Notes under the pieces: generated by a model
What the model was told of the DNA's origin: nothing
Database searches by the model: none
The model's input: the letters and a program-made list of their open reading frames with translations, nothing else
Position numbers and translations under genes: made by a program
DNA from: an uncultured Bacteroidales bacterium
GTDB lineage: Bacteria > Bacteroidota > Bacteroidia > Bacteroidales > Bacteroidaceae
NCBI GenBank assembly: GCA_937916465.1
Contig: CALFTK010000061.1
Location: forward strand, 124,001 to 188,000
Length of the DNA stretch: 64,000 bases
Direction of reading: 5' to 3'
Shown here: piece by piece, positions 14,951-22,688 of the stretch
How the letters are laid out: the number at the start of each line of letters is the position of its first letter
Numbering within the stretch: the stretch's first letter is position 1

Positions 14951-15798
14951 TACTCTTTATACTTAATATTATCAATTAATCTTACCTTGCCACATTGGAC
15001 GGTTATGCAACCTACTATATATTTGCTATCGTCCCAACTGTTAATGGGTTGTAGGGTATTACCATCTACGATTTCGTAATATTCAACCTGAAGCCCATTG
15101 ATGGCATTTATAGTATCTGTTACGAATTTCTTTGTGTCAGATAGTGAATTTGTAGCTGCAAATATACGGCTTTTAAATAAAGTACGTGAAATGTTTGCTG
15201 CAGTTTTTCTTTCACTCTTGCTCAACAACATATTCCTTGAACTTAGAGCCATGCCATCTTCTTCTCTTACAATAGGACAACCTATTATATTGATACTGAG
15301 ATTAAGTTGTTTGGTCATATCTCGTATTATGGCAAGCTGCTGGAAGTCCTTTTCGCCAAAATATGCCCTGTCCGGTTCTACTGCATAAAACAATTTGCTT
15401 ACTATCTGAGCCACTCCATTGAAGTGTCCCGGACGGTTTGGACCCTCCATAACTTTATCTAAAGGGGTGAAGTCAAAGACTCTGGTGTCAGGTTCCGGAT
15501 ACATCTCTTCTACCGATGGGGCAAATACATAGTCGGCACCCTCTTTGCTAAGTAGTGCGCAATCGGCTTCCATGGTTCGTGGGTAGTTTTGCAGGTCATT
15601 CTTGTCATTGAACTGTGTAGGATTTACAAAGTCACTTACTACTGTGATGTCGTTTTCGGCAACACTTCTGCGTACCAATGATGCATGACCTTCGTGGAGA
15701 GCTCCCATTGTAGGAACCAATCCAATTTCTGCTCCATTTTTTCTGTGATTGCTCAGAATCTCTTTTAACTGAGCAATAGATGTAATGATTTTTACCAT
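14950..15798 (-). CDS. panC: Pantothenate synthetase (pantoate-beta-alanine ligase)
   Basis: About 282 residues from the ATG giving MVKIITSIAQ; an upstream in-frame ATG at 15810 would add only four residues and is less usual for the family. Family motifs are present: PTMGALHEGHASLVR with the HxGH adenylation signature, FVNPTQFN, YFGEKDFQQLAIIRDM, and MALSSRNMLL. It condenses pantoate and beta-alanine using ATP in the cytoplasm. It is first in a two-gene operon with panD, divergent from the GT5-like gene at 15942. Confidence 0.95.
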   Translation of the reverse strand: MVKIITSIAQLKEILSNHRKNGAEIGLVPTMGALHEGHASLVRRSVAENDITVVSDFVNPTQFNDKNDLQNYPRTMEADCALLSKEGADYVFAPSVEEMYPEPDTRVFDFTPLDKVMEGPNRPGHFNGVAQIVSKLFYAVEPDRAYFGEKDFQQLAIIRDMTKQLNLSINIIGCPIVREEDGMALSSRNMLLSKSERKTAANISRTLFKSRIFAATNSLSDTKKFVTDTINAINGLQVEYYEIVDGNTLQPINSWDDSKYIVGCITVQCGKVRLIDNIKYKE

Positions 15799-15909
15799 AT
15801 TTTTTAACAAAAAGTGCCTTGTTTTGAAAAATCGCGCAAAATAAGTTATAATTTATGGAAAATCAAAAAAACTGAAAAGGAAGCTTGCGAAAATCAGCTA
15901 TTTTTTTTA

Positions 15910-15917
15910 TATCTTTG
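15910..15917 (+). promoter_or_regulatory. Candidate -7 box (TATCTTTG) for the GT5-like/DUF4270 operon
   Basis: TATCTTTG fits TAnnTTTG and lies 25 bases before the ATG at 15942; a TTG 22 bases upstream (15885-15887) is a partial -33. Confidence 0.6.
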
Positions 15918-15941
15918 CAAGATTGAATTAAAAAACGCCTT

Positions 15942-16745
15942 ATGAGCGATAAGAAAGTATTATTTATAGCAGACGAGATTGCACCATTTATTAGCAAATC
16001 TCCTACAGCTGAATTTTGCAGAACCCTTCCGTTGGGTATTTACGAGTCAGGTCATGAAATTAGGACATTTATGCCTAAGTGGGGACCAATTAACGAACGT
16101 CGCAATCAGTTGCACGAGGTAATCAGACTGTCCGGTATGAATCTTATTGTTGATGATTCAGACCATCCATTGTTAATTAAGGTGGCATCACTTCCTTCAT
16201 CAAGAATTCAGGTCTATTTTATAGATAATGATGACTATTTTCAGAATCGTCAGTTTGTTTGTGACGAAAAAGGAGAAGAGTACAATGATAATGATGAACG
16301 TACAGCATTCTTTGCACGTGGTGTATTAGAAACAGTTAAGAAATTACGTTGGACTCCTGATATAATCCACTGTTACGGATGGTTGTCGGCTATGATACCT
16401 TTGTATATTAAGACAGCCTACAAAGAGGAACCGGCATTCCGTAATTCCAAGGTTGTATATACAATTCCGGAAAAGAGTTTTGATAATGTGTTTAGAGAAA
16501 ACTATGCGGAATTGGTATTGGCTAAGGATATGACATTGGAAGATGTGGGTGAATTTGCAAAACCTATAGATTTTGATTCTGTAATGAAGAAGGCTATAGA
16601 TTTTTCAGATGCCCTTTATCTGAATTCAAAAATTGTGTCACCGGAATTGCTTGAATACGCTAAGAGTAAGAAGATACTTACCAGAAAATATGATTTGAAG
16701 AGATTCAAAATGGAATCTTTGGATTCTTTGTACGAAAAACTCTAA
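15942..16745 (+). CDS. Standalone GT5 N-domain protein annotated as glycogen/starch synthase
   Basis: A 267-residue protein with the N-terminal Rossmann domain of GT5 starch/glycogen synthases: VLFIADEIAPFISKSPTAEF replaces the usual AAEVAPFAKTGGL, followed by DIIHCYGWLSAMIPLYIK, matching the HxHDW region. The usual GT5 enzyme is about 480 residues; the second GT-B domain that binds ADP-glucose is missing and no second frame follows, because the stop is directly followed by the next gene. The KTGGL lysine position reads SKSPT. Similar short proteins are common in Bacteroidota and named glycogen synthase. Whether this one is catalytic is doubtful; a regulatory or partner role is an alternative. 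Confidence 0.75.
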   Translation: MSDKKVLFIADEIAPFISKSPTAEFCRTLPLGIYESGHEIRTFMPKWGPINERRNQLHEVIRLSGMNLIVDDSDHPLLIKVASLPSSRIQVYFIDNDDYFQNRQFVCDEKGEEYNDNDERTAFFARGVLETVKKLRWTPDIIHCYGWLSAMIPLYIKTAYKEEPAFRNSKVVYTIPEKSFDNVFRENYAELVLAKDMTLEDVGEFAKPIDFDSVMKKAIDFSDALYLNSKIVSPELLEYAKSKKILTRKYDLKRFKMESLDSLYEKL

Positions 16746-16757
16746 TTGAATAGGTTT

Positions 16758-18215
16758 ATGAATATCAAAACATTGGCTTGCACATTACTCGCGGTTTTGT
16801 TTCTGATTTCCTGTGATACCGATACTTCTACTTTAGGAGGATCGGTCACACCCGATTCGGATGACGTTCGTGTTAAATCCGATTCCTGTTTTGCAGTTTC
16901 GCGTTCTGTTCAGGCTCCCGATTCAATTCTGCTAAGAACTACCGTATCTTGTATAGGAAAATATACCGATCCTTTAACAGGTGCAGTTCTGGAAGCCGAT
17001 TTTCTTACACAATTGAACTGTGTGGAAGGTTTTTCTTTGCCTGATTCTGTTTATGGAATAGGTGATTTTGATTTTCCCGATTGGTTCGATAAAGAGATGG
17101 AAGGAGAAAAACCTTATTATGCAGAATTAAATTTGTATTTCCAGAAGGTTTTTGGAGATTCAACAAACTCCTTGAAACTTGATATATATCCGCTTGATAA
17201 GATTATTGATCCTGAAAAGAGATATTATGCAAACGTGAATCCGGCAGATTTCTATGATGAGAGTTCAGAACCTATAGCCAGTGTTATGGTGTCTCCAATA
17301 GACTATTCTGTTAAGGATTCTTTATTGCAAGAAGAGAAGTATTATCATCATATATCAATAGGTTTGCCTGACAGCTTTGCGCAACAGTTGCTTGAAAAAT
17401 ACTATTCTCCAAATGGTAAAGAATACTTTTCTGATGCATTGTCCTTTATGGAAAATGTGTGTAAGGGCTTTTATGTAAAACTTGCTCAAGGAGATGGCAC
17501 TTTGGTTTATGTGGATAAAACGGTTTTAGAGGTTAATTTCAAATATCTGGAGCCGGGTGATTCTGTAGTATCGTCTGTTGTGGCAGAATTTTCAGGTAAT
17601 AATGAAGTTATGCAGATAAACAGTTTTAAGAATGGAAACCAGAATGTACTGCTTGATGATAATACATGTACCTATATACGTACTCCGTTTGGTGTTCTTA
17701 CAGAAGTGGAGCTACCAGTAGATGAAATGAAAAAAGGAGGTAATGTAATGTTGAATTCAGCATCACTCTCTTTCCATAAAGTTAATGTGGAGCAACCGTA
17801 TTATCCTGCCGGTACACCTTCAAGATTACTTCTTATAAGAAAAGATGAATTGCAGAAGTTCTTTGATAGAAATAATAATGCAGACAAAGTTTCGTCTTAC
17901 GCAACAACCTTTAGTACTAAATACAATAACTATACCTTTAACAATATAGCAAAATTGGTGGAATTGTGTTATGTTGAGCGTGAGGACTGGTTGAAAAGTA
18001 ATGGTTACGAAGCAGATGCTGCAGGATTCGCAGTATATGAATCGGCTTTTCCAAATTGGAACAAAGTAGTGCTCATTCCTGTAAAACCAAAGGTTGATTC
18101 CAATAATTCAATAGTAGGATACATACTTGATATTAATGTTAATCAAATAAAACTTTTGGGTGGAGAATCCGGTGACAGAATAAAAATCAAAACCATCTAT
18201 ACTTCATTCGATTAA
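16758..18215 (+). CDS. DUF4270 family lipoprotein
   Basis: About 485 residues. The ATG at 16758 (MNIKTLACTLL) gives a clean lipoprotein signal with lipobox LISC near residue 19; an in-frame TTG at 16746 is possible but leaves only one base after the preceding stop. Downstream sequence (TDTSTLGGSVTPDSDDVRV, ILLRTTVSCIGKYTDPLTGAVLEADFLTQL) is characteristic of Bacteroidota DUF4270 proteins, which are predicted beta-rich periplasmic or outer-membrane lipoproteins of unknown function. It follows the GT5-like gene by 12 bases, the same pairing I recall from other Bacteroidales genomes, so a link with alpha-glucan storage is possible but unproven. A terminator follows. Confidence 0.82.
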   Translation: MNIKTLACTLLAVLFLISCDTDTSTLGGSVTPDSDDVRVKSDSCFAVSRSVQAPDSILLRTTVSCIGKYTDPLTGAVLEADFLTQLNCVEGFSLPDSVYGIGDFDFPDWFDKEMEGEKPYYAELNLYFQKVFGDSTNSLKLDIYPLDKIIDPEKRYYANVNPADFYDESSEPIASVMVSPIDYSVKDSLLQEEKYYHHISIGLPDSFAQQLLEKYYSPNGKEYFSDALSFMENVCKGFYVKLAQGDGTLVYVDKTVLEVNFKYLEPGDSVVSSVVAEFSGNNEVMQINSFKNGNQNVLLDDNTCTYIRTPFGVLTEVELPVDEMKKGGNVMLNSASLSFHKVNVEQPYYPAGTPSRLLLIRKDELQKFFDRNNNADKVSSYATTFSTKYNNYTFNNIAKLVELCYVEREDWLKSNGYEADAAGFAVYESAFPNWNKVVLIPVKPKVDSNNSIVGYILDINVNQIKLLGGESGDRIKIKTIYTSFD

Positions 18216-18235
18216 TTCTTTCAATACTAGTAAAT

Positions 18236-18280
18236 AAATGGCGTACATTAAGATTACCAATGTGCGCCATTTCTCTTTTT
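18236..18280 (+). terminator. Intrinsic terminator after the DUF4270 gene
   Basis: Fourteen-base arms (AAATGGCGTACATT at 18236-18249, AATGTGCGCCATTT at 18259-18272, one G-U pair) followed by CTCTTTTTTTTC. Confidence 0.88.
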
Positions 18281-18390
18281 TTTCTTTCTAAACTATAATA
18301 AAACAGGATACAGGCTTGTTGTTTCTTTCAAAGTAAAAGAGATAGAATAAAGCTACAATGGCAGGCTTTGTGTAATAATTAGGGGAGTGT

Positions 18391-18427
18391 AAAAAAAATA
18401 GAGGATAGCGTGAAACTATCCTCTATT
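18391..18427 (-). terminator. Intrinsic terminator of the decarboxylase operon
   Basis: Read on the minus strand, 12-base perfect arms (18416-18427 and 18397-18408, AATAGAGGATAG) are followed by T8. It lies about 20 bases after the stop of the beta subunit gene. Confidence 0.88.
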
Positions 18428-18448
18428 CGTATTTGATGATTAAATGAA

Positions 18449-19738
18449 TTAACCAAGCATAGTGAGCAGAATACCTGCTGCAACGGCTGAACCAATAACA
18501 CCTGCTACGTTTGGACCCATAGCGTGCATCAGCAAGAAGTTGCTAGGATCTTCCTTCTGACCTTCTACCTGTGATACACGAGCAGCCATAGGAACTGCAG
18601 ATACACCGGCTGAACCAATAAGCGGATTGATCTTCTTTGCAGGATCTTTGATGAATACGTTCATCAATTTTGCCAAAAGAACACCGCTGGCAGAAGCAAC
18701 ACCAAATGCACAGATACCCATAATCATGATCTTGATAGTCTGAGCGCTTAGGAATGAATCGGCTGTTGCTGTTGCACCTACTGTGATTCCAAGGAAGATA
18801 ACAACAATATTCATTAATTCATTCTGCATAGTCTTGCTAAGACGGTCAACTACGCCGCACTCTTTACACAAGTTACCCAACATTAAGCAACCAATAAGAG
18901 GAGCTGCATCAGGCAGAGTAAGAGATACAACTATTGTAACCATAACTGGGAAGATAATCTTCTCTGTCTTTGATACAGGACGAAGCTGGCTCATACGAAT
19001 GCTACGCTCTTTCTTTGTTGTCAACGCACGCATAATAGGTGGCTGGATAACAGGAACAAGAGCCATGTATGAATATGCAGCGATAGCAATAGGACCTAAC
19101 AGGTTTGGAGCAAGTTTAGAAGTCAGGAAGATAGATGTAGGGCCATCTGCACCACCAATGATAGCTATAGAACCTGCTTCGTTAGGTAAGAATCCCATTG
19201 CAATAGCGCATAGGTATGTTGCAAAAATACCGAACTGTGCTGCTGCACCTAAAAGCAAACTCTTTGGGTTTGCAATAAGTGGACCAAAGTCTGTCATAGC
19301 ACCTACGCCCATAAATATAAGACATGGATATACACCGGCTTTTACACCTATATATAATATATCCAAAAGTCCACCATTAGCCATTATTGCTCCGTAACTG
19401 TGGTATGCAGGACTATTTGCGTCCAAGAATGCAGACCATAATTCCGGATGATACATATTTGCACCCGGCAGGTTTGTTAAAAGCATACCAAATGCAATAG
19501 GTAATAATAGTAATGGTTCGTATTGCTTAACGATAGCCAAGAAGAAAAGTAAACATGAAATAGCAATCATAAGAATTACTTTCCAATTCTGTCCTATCAT
19601 AGCAAAACCTGAATTATTCAAGAAATCAAGGGTACTTTGCTTGATACTGATGTCAGCTTCCTGAGCTGAAACCGCCATTGCAAACAGAAGAAGCAATGCG
19701 GTTAGGAAGAAATATTTTGATCTTTTCATATCAATCAA
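18449..19738 (-). CDS. mmdB: Na+-translocating decarboxylase beta subunit (methylmalonyl-CoA/oxaloacetate decarboxylase type)
   Basis: A 429-residue integral membrane protein of the OadB/MmdB family, which couples decarboxylation of carboxybiotin to Na+ export. Visible signatures are the GVGAMTDFGPLIANP region, the Na+/proton-site Asp in GGADGPTSIFLTSKLAP, and the C-terminal GSAGVSAVPMAARV and NFLLMHAMGPNVAGVIGSAVAAG. The N-terminus carries an added signal-peptide-like segment (FFLTALLLLFAMAVSAQEAD) before the usual first helix. The start could be the ATG at 19738 or 19729. It is the last gene of the operon, six bases after the biotin-carrier gene. Confidence 0.93.
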   Translation of the reverse strand: MIDMKRSKYFFLTALLLLFAMAVSAQEADISIKQSTLDFLNNSGFAMIGQNWKVILMIAISCLLFFLAIVKQYEPLLLLPIAFGMLLTNLPGANMYHPELWSAFLDANSPAYHSYGAIMANGGLLDILYIGVKAGVYPCLIFMGVGAMTDFGPLIANPKSLLLGAAAQFGIFATYLCAIAMGFLPNEAGSIAIIGGADGPTSIFLTSKLAPNLLGPIAIAAYSYMALVPVIQPPIMRALTTKKERSIRMSQLRPVSKTEKIIFPVMVTIVVSLTLPDAAPLIGCLMLGNLCKECGVVDRLSKTMQNELMNIVVIFLGITVGATATADSFLSAQTIKIMIMGICAFGVASASGVLLAKLMNVFIKDPAKKINPLIGSAGVSAVPMAARVSQVEGQKEDPSNFLLMHAMGPNVAGVIGSAVAAGILLTMLG

Positions 19739-19744
19739 TACTTC

Positions 19745-20173
19745 TTATTCTACATCTACCAAAGCATCACCCTGAAGAACGCTCTGACCTTTCTGTACAA
19801 GAACTGCTTTAACTGTGCAGTCACGGTCTGCCTGAATGTTGTTCTCCATCTTCATAGCTTCCATAGTGAGAAGCACGTCACCGCGCTTAACGCTTTGACC
19901 GGCAGATACCAATACGTTGGTAATTGTGCCTGGCAGTGGAGCAACTACAGCACCTTTGCTTGCTGCGCGTGGAGCTGCAGGAGCGGCTGCTACTGGAGCG
20001 GCTGCACTCTGAGCAGGACGTTTGATAGTAGGACGAACTACTGCGCTTTCCTCTTCTTCAATTGCTATAGAAAACGATTTGCCGTTTACTTCAATGTCGG
20101 CTACGTTGTTTTCTACTGAATTTACAACAACCTCGTACTGGTTACCGCCAATTGTATATTTGAACTTTTTCAT
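19745..20173 (-). CDS. mmdC: Biotin carboxyl carrier subunit of the Na+-pumping decarboxylase
   Basis: A 142-residue biotinyl protein. The C-terminal 70 residues are a biotin/lipoyl domain with the attachment motif EAMKMEN (Lys near 107). Residues about 1-50 are a small beta-rich domain, and an Ala/Pro-rich linker (APVAAAPAAPRAA) gives the swinging arm. It carries CO2 from the carboxyltransferase subunit to the membrane beta subunit. Its ATG overlaps the stop of the delta-subunit gene by four bases. Sequence and context both fit MmdC/OadA-type carrier domains. Confidence 0.94.
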   Translation of the reverse strand: MKKFKYTIGGNQYEVVVNSVENNVADIEVNGKSFSIAIEEEESAVVRPTIKRPAQSAAAPVAAAPAAPRAASKGAVVAPLPGTITNVLVSAGQSVKRGDVLLTMEAMKMENNIQADRDCTVKAVLVQKGQSVLQGDALVDVE

Positions 20174-20541
20174 TGCTTGTTAAATTTGTTGATTCCAATA
20201 ATTTTTGAATTCCAAGGATGATAGTGTTCTTCCTGTTCATGGAATGTAAGAACAAGAGATTCTTCATCGTGAATGCCAAAGCAATACTGATATATTGCCA
20301 TTGCAATAGCTGCATTCTCTTCTGCTGTGAGTCCGTTTTCCTCTTTTGCCTCTACAGCTGCTGCGGCAGGAGTAGTAGCAGGAGCTGCACTCTTTGAAGA
20401 TTTCTTCTCCATAGCGGTAACTATACTACCAAATCCCTGAAGAACAAAAATCAAGAGTACAAGAACTGTTAGAACAACAGCAAATCCAAAGAATGTCACT
20501 ACTAAGGCATTACCCCAATTAATTGCTAAAAAAGTACTCAT
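20170..20541 (-). CDS. mmdD: OadG/MmdD-type small membrane subunit
   Basis: A 123-residue protein with one N-terminal transmembrane helix (about residues 12-37, ALVVTFFGFAVVLTVLVLLIF region) and an Ala-rich cytoplasmic linker, the layout of OadG gamma or MmdD delta subunits that assemble the decarboxylase complex. The C-terminal part (EENAAIAMAIYQYCFG.. to HPWNSKI) is typical of the Bacteroidota version, which ends with a conserved HPWNSKI-like tail. It lies between the carboxyltransferase and biotin-carrier genes with very short spacing. Confidence 0.85.
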   Translation of the reverse strand: MSTFLAINWGNALVVTFFGFAVVLTVLVLLIFVLQGFGSIVTAMEKKSSKSAAPATTPAAAAVEAKEENGLTAEENAAIAMAIYQYCFGIHDEESLVLTFHEQEEHYHPWNSKIIGINKFNKQ

Positions 20542-20551
20542 AATCTATCAA

Positions 20552-22105
20552 TTATAATGGAAGGTTATCGTGCTTTTTAGCAGGGTTGTTTATACGCTTG
20601 GTCTGTAATGACTGAAGAGCGCGGATAACGCGGAAACGTGTATTGCGTGGCTCAATAACGTCATCAATATAACCATACTTAGCTGCATTGTAAGGATTAG
20701 CAAATGCATCTGTGTATTCCTGAATCTTCTGGTCGATGAATGCCTTTGGATCTTCTGCTGCTTTAGCTTCTTTCGCATAAAGAACTTCAGCTGCACCAGA
20801 TGCACCCATAACTGCAATTTCGGCTGTTGGCCATGCGTAGTTGATATCGCCACGCAACTGCTTGCAACTCATAACGATGTGAGCGCCACCGTATGATTTA
20901 CGCAATGTTACTGTTACCTTTGGAACTGTAGCTTCACCAAATGCGTAAAGCAATTTAGCACCATGTAGAATTACTGCATTGTATTCCTGACCTGTACCTG
21001 GTAAGAAGCCTGGAACGTCAACAAGAGTTACCAATGGAATGTTGAAAGCATCGCAGAAACGAACAAAACGAGCAGCCTTGCGTGAAGCATTGCAATCCAA
21101 TACACCTGCCATAGCCTTAGGCTGGTTAGCAACTATACCTACTGACTGACCATTGAAACGTGCAAAACCTACTATAATGTTCTTTGCATAGTCTGCATGT
21201 ACTTCCAGGAATTCACCATTATCAACGATAGCGCCAATAACTTCGTACATGTCGTATGCCTGATTTGGATTCTCTGGGATGATTTCATTAAGAGCATCTT
21301 CCAAACGATCTATAGGGTCGTTGCACTCCTTAATAGGAGCTTCTTCAAGATTGTTCTGAGGAATATATGAAAGAAGATCGCGAATCAGTTTGAAACCATC
21401 TTCTTCTGTTTCAACTGCAAAATGTGTAACACCTGAACGTGTAGCATGTACTGAAGCACCACCCAACTGTTCCTGGTCAACATCTTCGCCTGTAACGGTC
21501 TTTACTACCTTTGGACCTGTCAAGAACATGTAAGATGCACCCTTAAGCATAATGGTAAAGTCGGTAAGAGCCGGTGAATATACTGCACCACCTGCGCAAG
21601 GACCAAAGATACCTGAAATCTGTGGTATAACACCCGATGCCAAAATGTTGCGCTGGAAAATTTCAGCATAGCCGGCAAGAGCGTTTACACCTTCCTGAAT
21701 ACGTGCACCACCTGAATCGTTGATGCCTATAACAGGAGCGCCCATAGCCATAGCTTTATCCATGATTTTGCAAATCTTCAGAGCCAATGTTTCTGACAAT
21801 GAACCGGCATTTACTGTGAAGTCCTGTGCGAAAACGTAAACAAGACGTCCATCAATAGTACCGTAACCTGTTACTACACCGTCACCATCGTACTGCTTCT
21901 TCTCCATTCCAAAGTTGTGGCAACGATGCTGAACGAACATGTCAAATTCTTCAAAACTACCTTCGTCAAGCAACATGTTAATGCGCTCGCGAGCGGTGTA
22001 TTTACCTTTCTCGTGCTGTTTTGCGATAGCCTTTTCACCACCGCCTAAACGAGCTTGTACGCGTCTTTCTACTAACGCTTTGATTTTTTCTGTTTGGTTA
22101 CTCAT
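20552..22105 (-). CDS. mmdA: Methylmalonyl-CoA decarboxylase alpha (carboxyltransferase) subunit
   Basis: About 517 residues from MSNQTEKIKALVERR; an in-frame ATG at 22132 would overlap the epimerase gene upstream and is rejected. It is an acyl-CoA carboxyltransferase of the AccD5/PCCB/MmdA type, with two crotonase-like halves: INDSGGARIQEGV with GIFGPCAGGAVYSPALTDF in the first, and VDVPGFLPGTGQE and SYGGAHIVMSCKQL in the second. The acyl-CoA type of carboxyltransferase, and not the pyruvate carboxylase type, together with the neighbouring methylmalonyl-CoA epimerase, points to methylmalonyl-CoA as substrate rather than oxaloacetate. Confidence 0.93.
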   Translation of the reverse strand: MSNQTEKIKALVERRVQARLGGGEKAIAKQHEKGKYTARERINMLLDEGSFEEFDMFVQHRCHNFGMEKKQYDGDGVVTGYGTIDGRLVYVFAQDFTVNAGSLSETLALKICKIMDKAMAMGAPVIGINDSGGARIQEGVNALAGYAEIFQRNILASGVIPQISGIFGPCAGGAVYSPALTDFTIMLKGASYMFLTGPKVVKTVTGEDVDQEQLGGASVHATRSGVTHFAVETEEDGFKLIRDLLSYIPQNNLEEAPIKECNDPIDRLEDALNEIIPENPNQAYDMYEVIGAIVDNGEFLEVHADYAKNIIVGFARFNGQSVGIVANQPKAMAGVLDCNASRKAARFVRFCDAFNIPLVTLVDVPGFLPGTGQEYNAVILHGAKLLYAFGEATVPKVTVTLRKSYGGAHIVMSCKQLRGDINYAWPTAEIAVMGASGAAEVLYAKEAKAAEDPKAFIDQKIQEYTDAFANPYNAAKYGYIDDVIEPRNTRFRVIRALQSLQTKRINNPAKKHDNLPL

Positions 22106-22121
22106 ATTGTTGTATGAATTA

Positions 22122-22532
22122 TTATCCTTCACAAAGTTCTGTCAGAACACCTGCAGTTGATTTTGGATGCAAGAATGCAATCATCTTGCCATCAGCACCC
22201 GGACGAGTAGCTTTGTCAATCAGACGTACACCTTTTGCTTCACATTCTGCAAGAGCAGCGTTTACGCCATCTTCTACTGCGAATGCCAAATGGTGCATAC
22301 CACCTTTACCGCCATTGTTCTCAATAAACTTGGCAATAGTGCTTTCAGGGCTTGTTGGTTCCAGCAATTCAATCTTTGTCTGTCCAACCATAATGAAAGC
22401 TGTCTTCACTTTCTGATCTTCAACTACTTCCTGTTTGTAACACTTTAAACCAAGTACCTCTTCAAAGTAAGGTAATGCTGCATCTATGCTGCTTACAGCA
22501 ATTCCAAGATGCTCGATGTGAGAAATCTTCAT
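22122..22532 (-). CDS. mce: Methylmalonyl-CoA epimerase
   Basis: A 136-residue VOC-fold enzyme starting MKISHIEHLGIAVSSIDAAL, with EVVEDQKVKTAFI, KIELLEPTSPESTI and GGMHHLAFAVEDG supplying the metal-binding His/Glu set. It interconverts R- and S-methylmalonyl-CoA in the succinate-propionate route. A longer reading back to 22676 would add 48 residues of non-family sequence that crosses the promoter, so the ATG at 22532 is chosen. It is the first gene of the five-gene mce-mmdADCB operon, which makes propionyl-CoA while pumping Na+. Confidence 0.95.
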   Translation of the reverse strand: MKISHIEHLGIAVSSIDAALPYFEEVLGLKCYKQEVVEDQKVKTAFIMVGQTKIELLEPTSPESTIAKFIENNGGKGGMHHLAFAVEDGVNAALAECEAKGVRLIDKATRPGADGKMIAFLHPKSTAGVLTELCEG

Positions 22533-22619
22533 ATTGAAATATTTTTTGTAAAAGTTAAAAAAATCATTGTCTCTAAGTTTTATTATTATGCCATTATTAT
22601 GCATAACGCAAAAACTCCA

Positions 22620-22627
22620 CAAAGTTA
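22620..22627 (-). promoter_or_regulatory. Candidate -7 box (TAACTTTG) for the mce-mmd operon
   Basis: Minus-strand TAACTTTG fits the consensus and leaves a leader of roughly 80 bases before the epimerase ATG. Confidence 0.5.
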
Positions 22628-22688
22628 CAGACAATAGATTAGATAATGAAAAATAAATAAGGTAGTTTTTGAACAATTTTATTAAAAA

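Noticed and set aside
22533..22676. N-terminal extension of methylmalonyl-CoA epimerase
   Set aside because: The extra 48 residues do not belong to the VOC family and overlap the promoter region; the ATG at 22532 gives the normal N-terminus.
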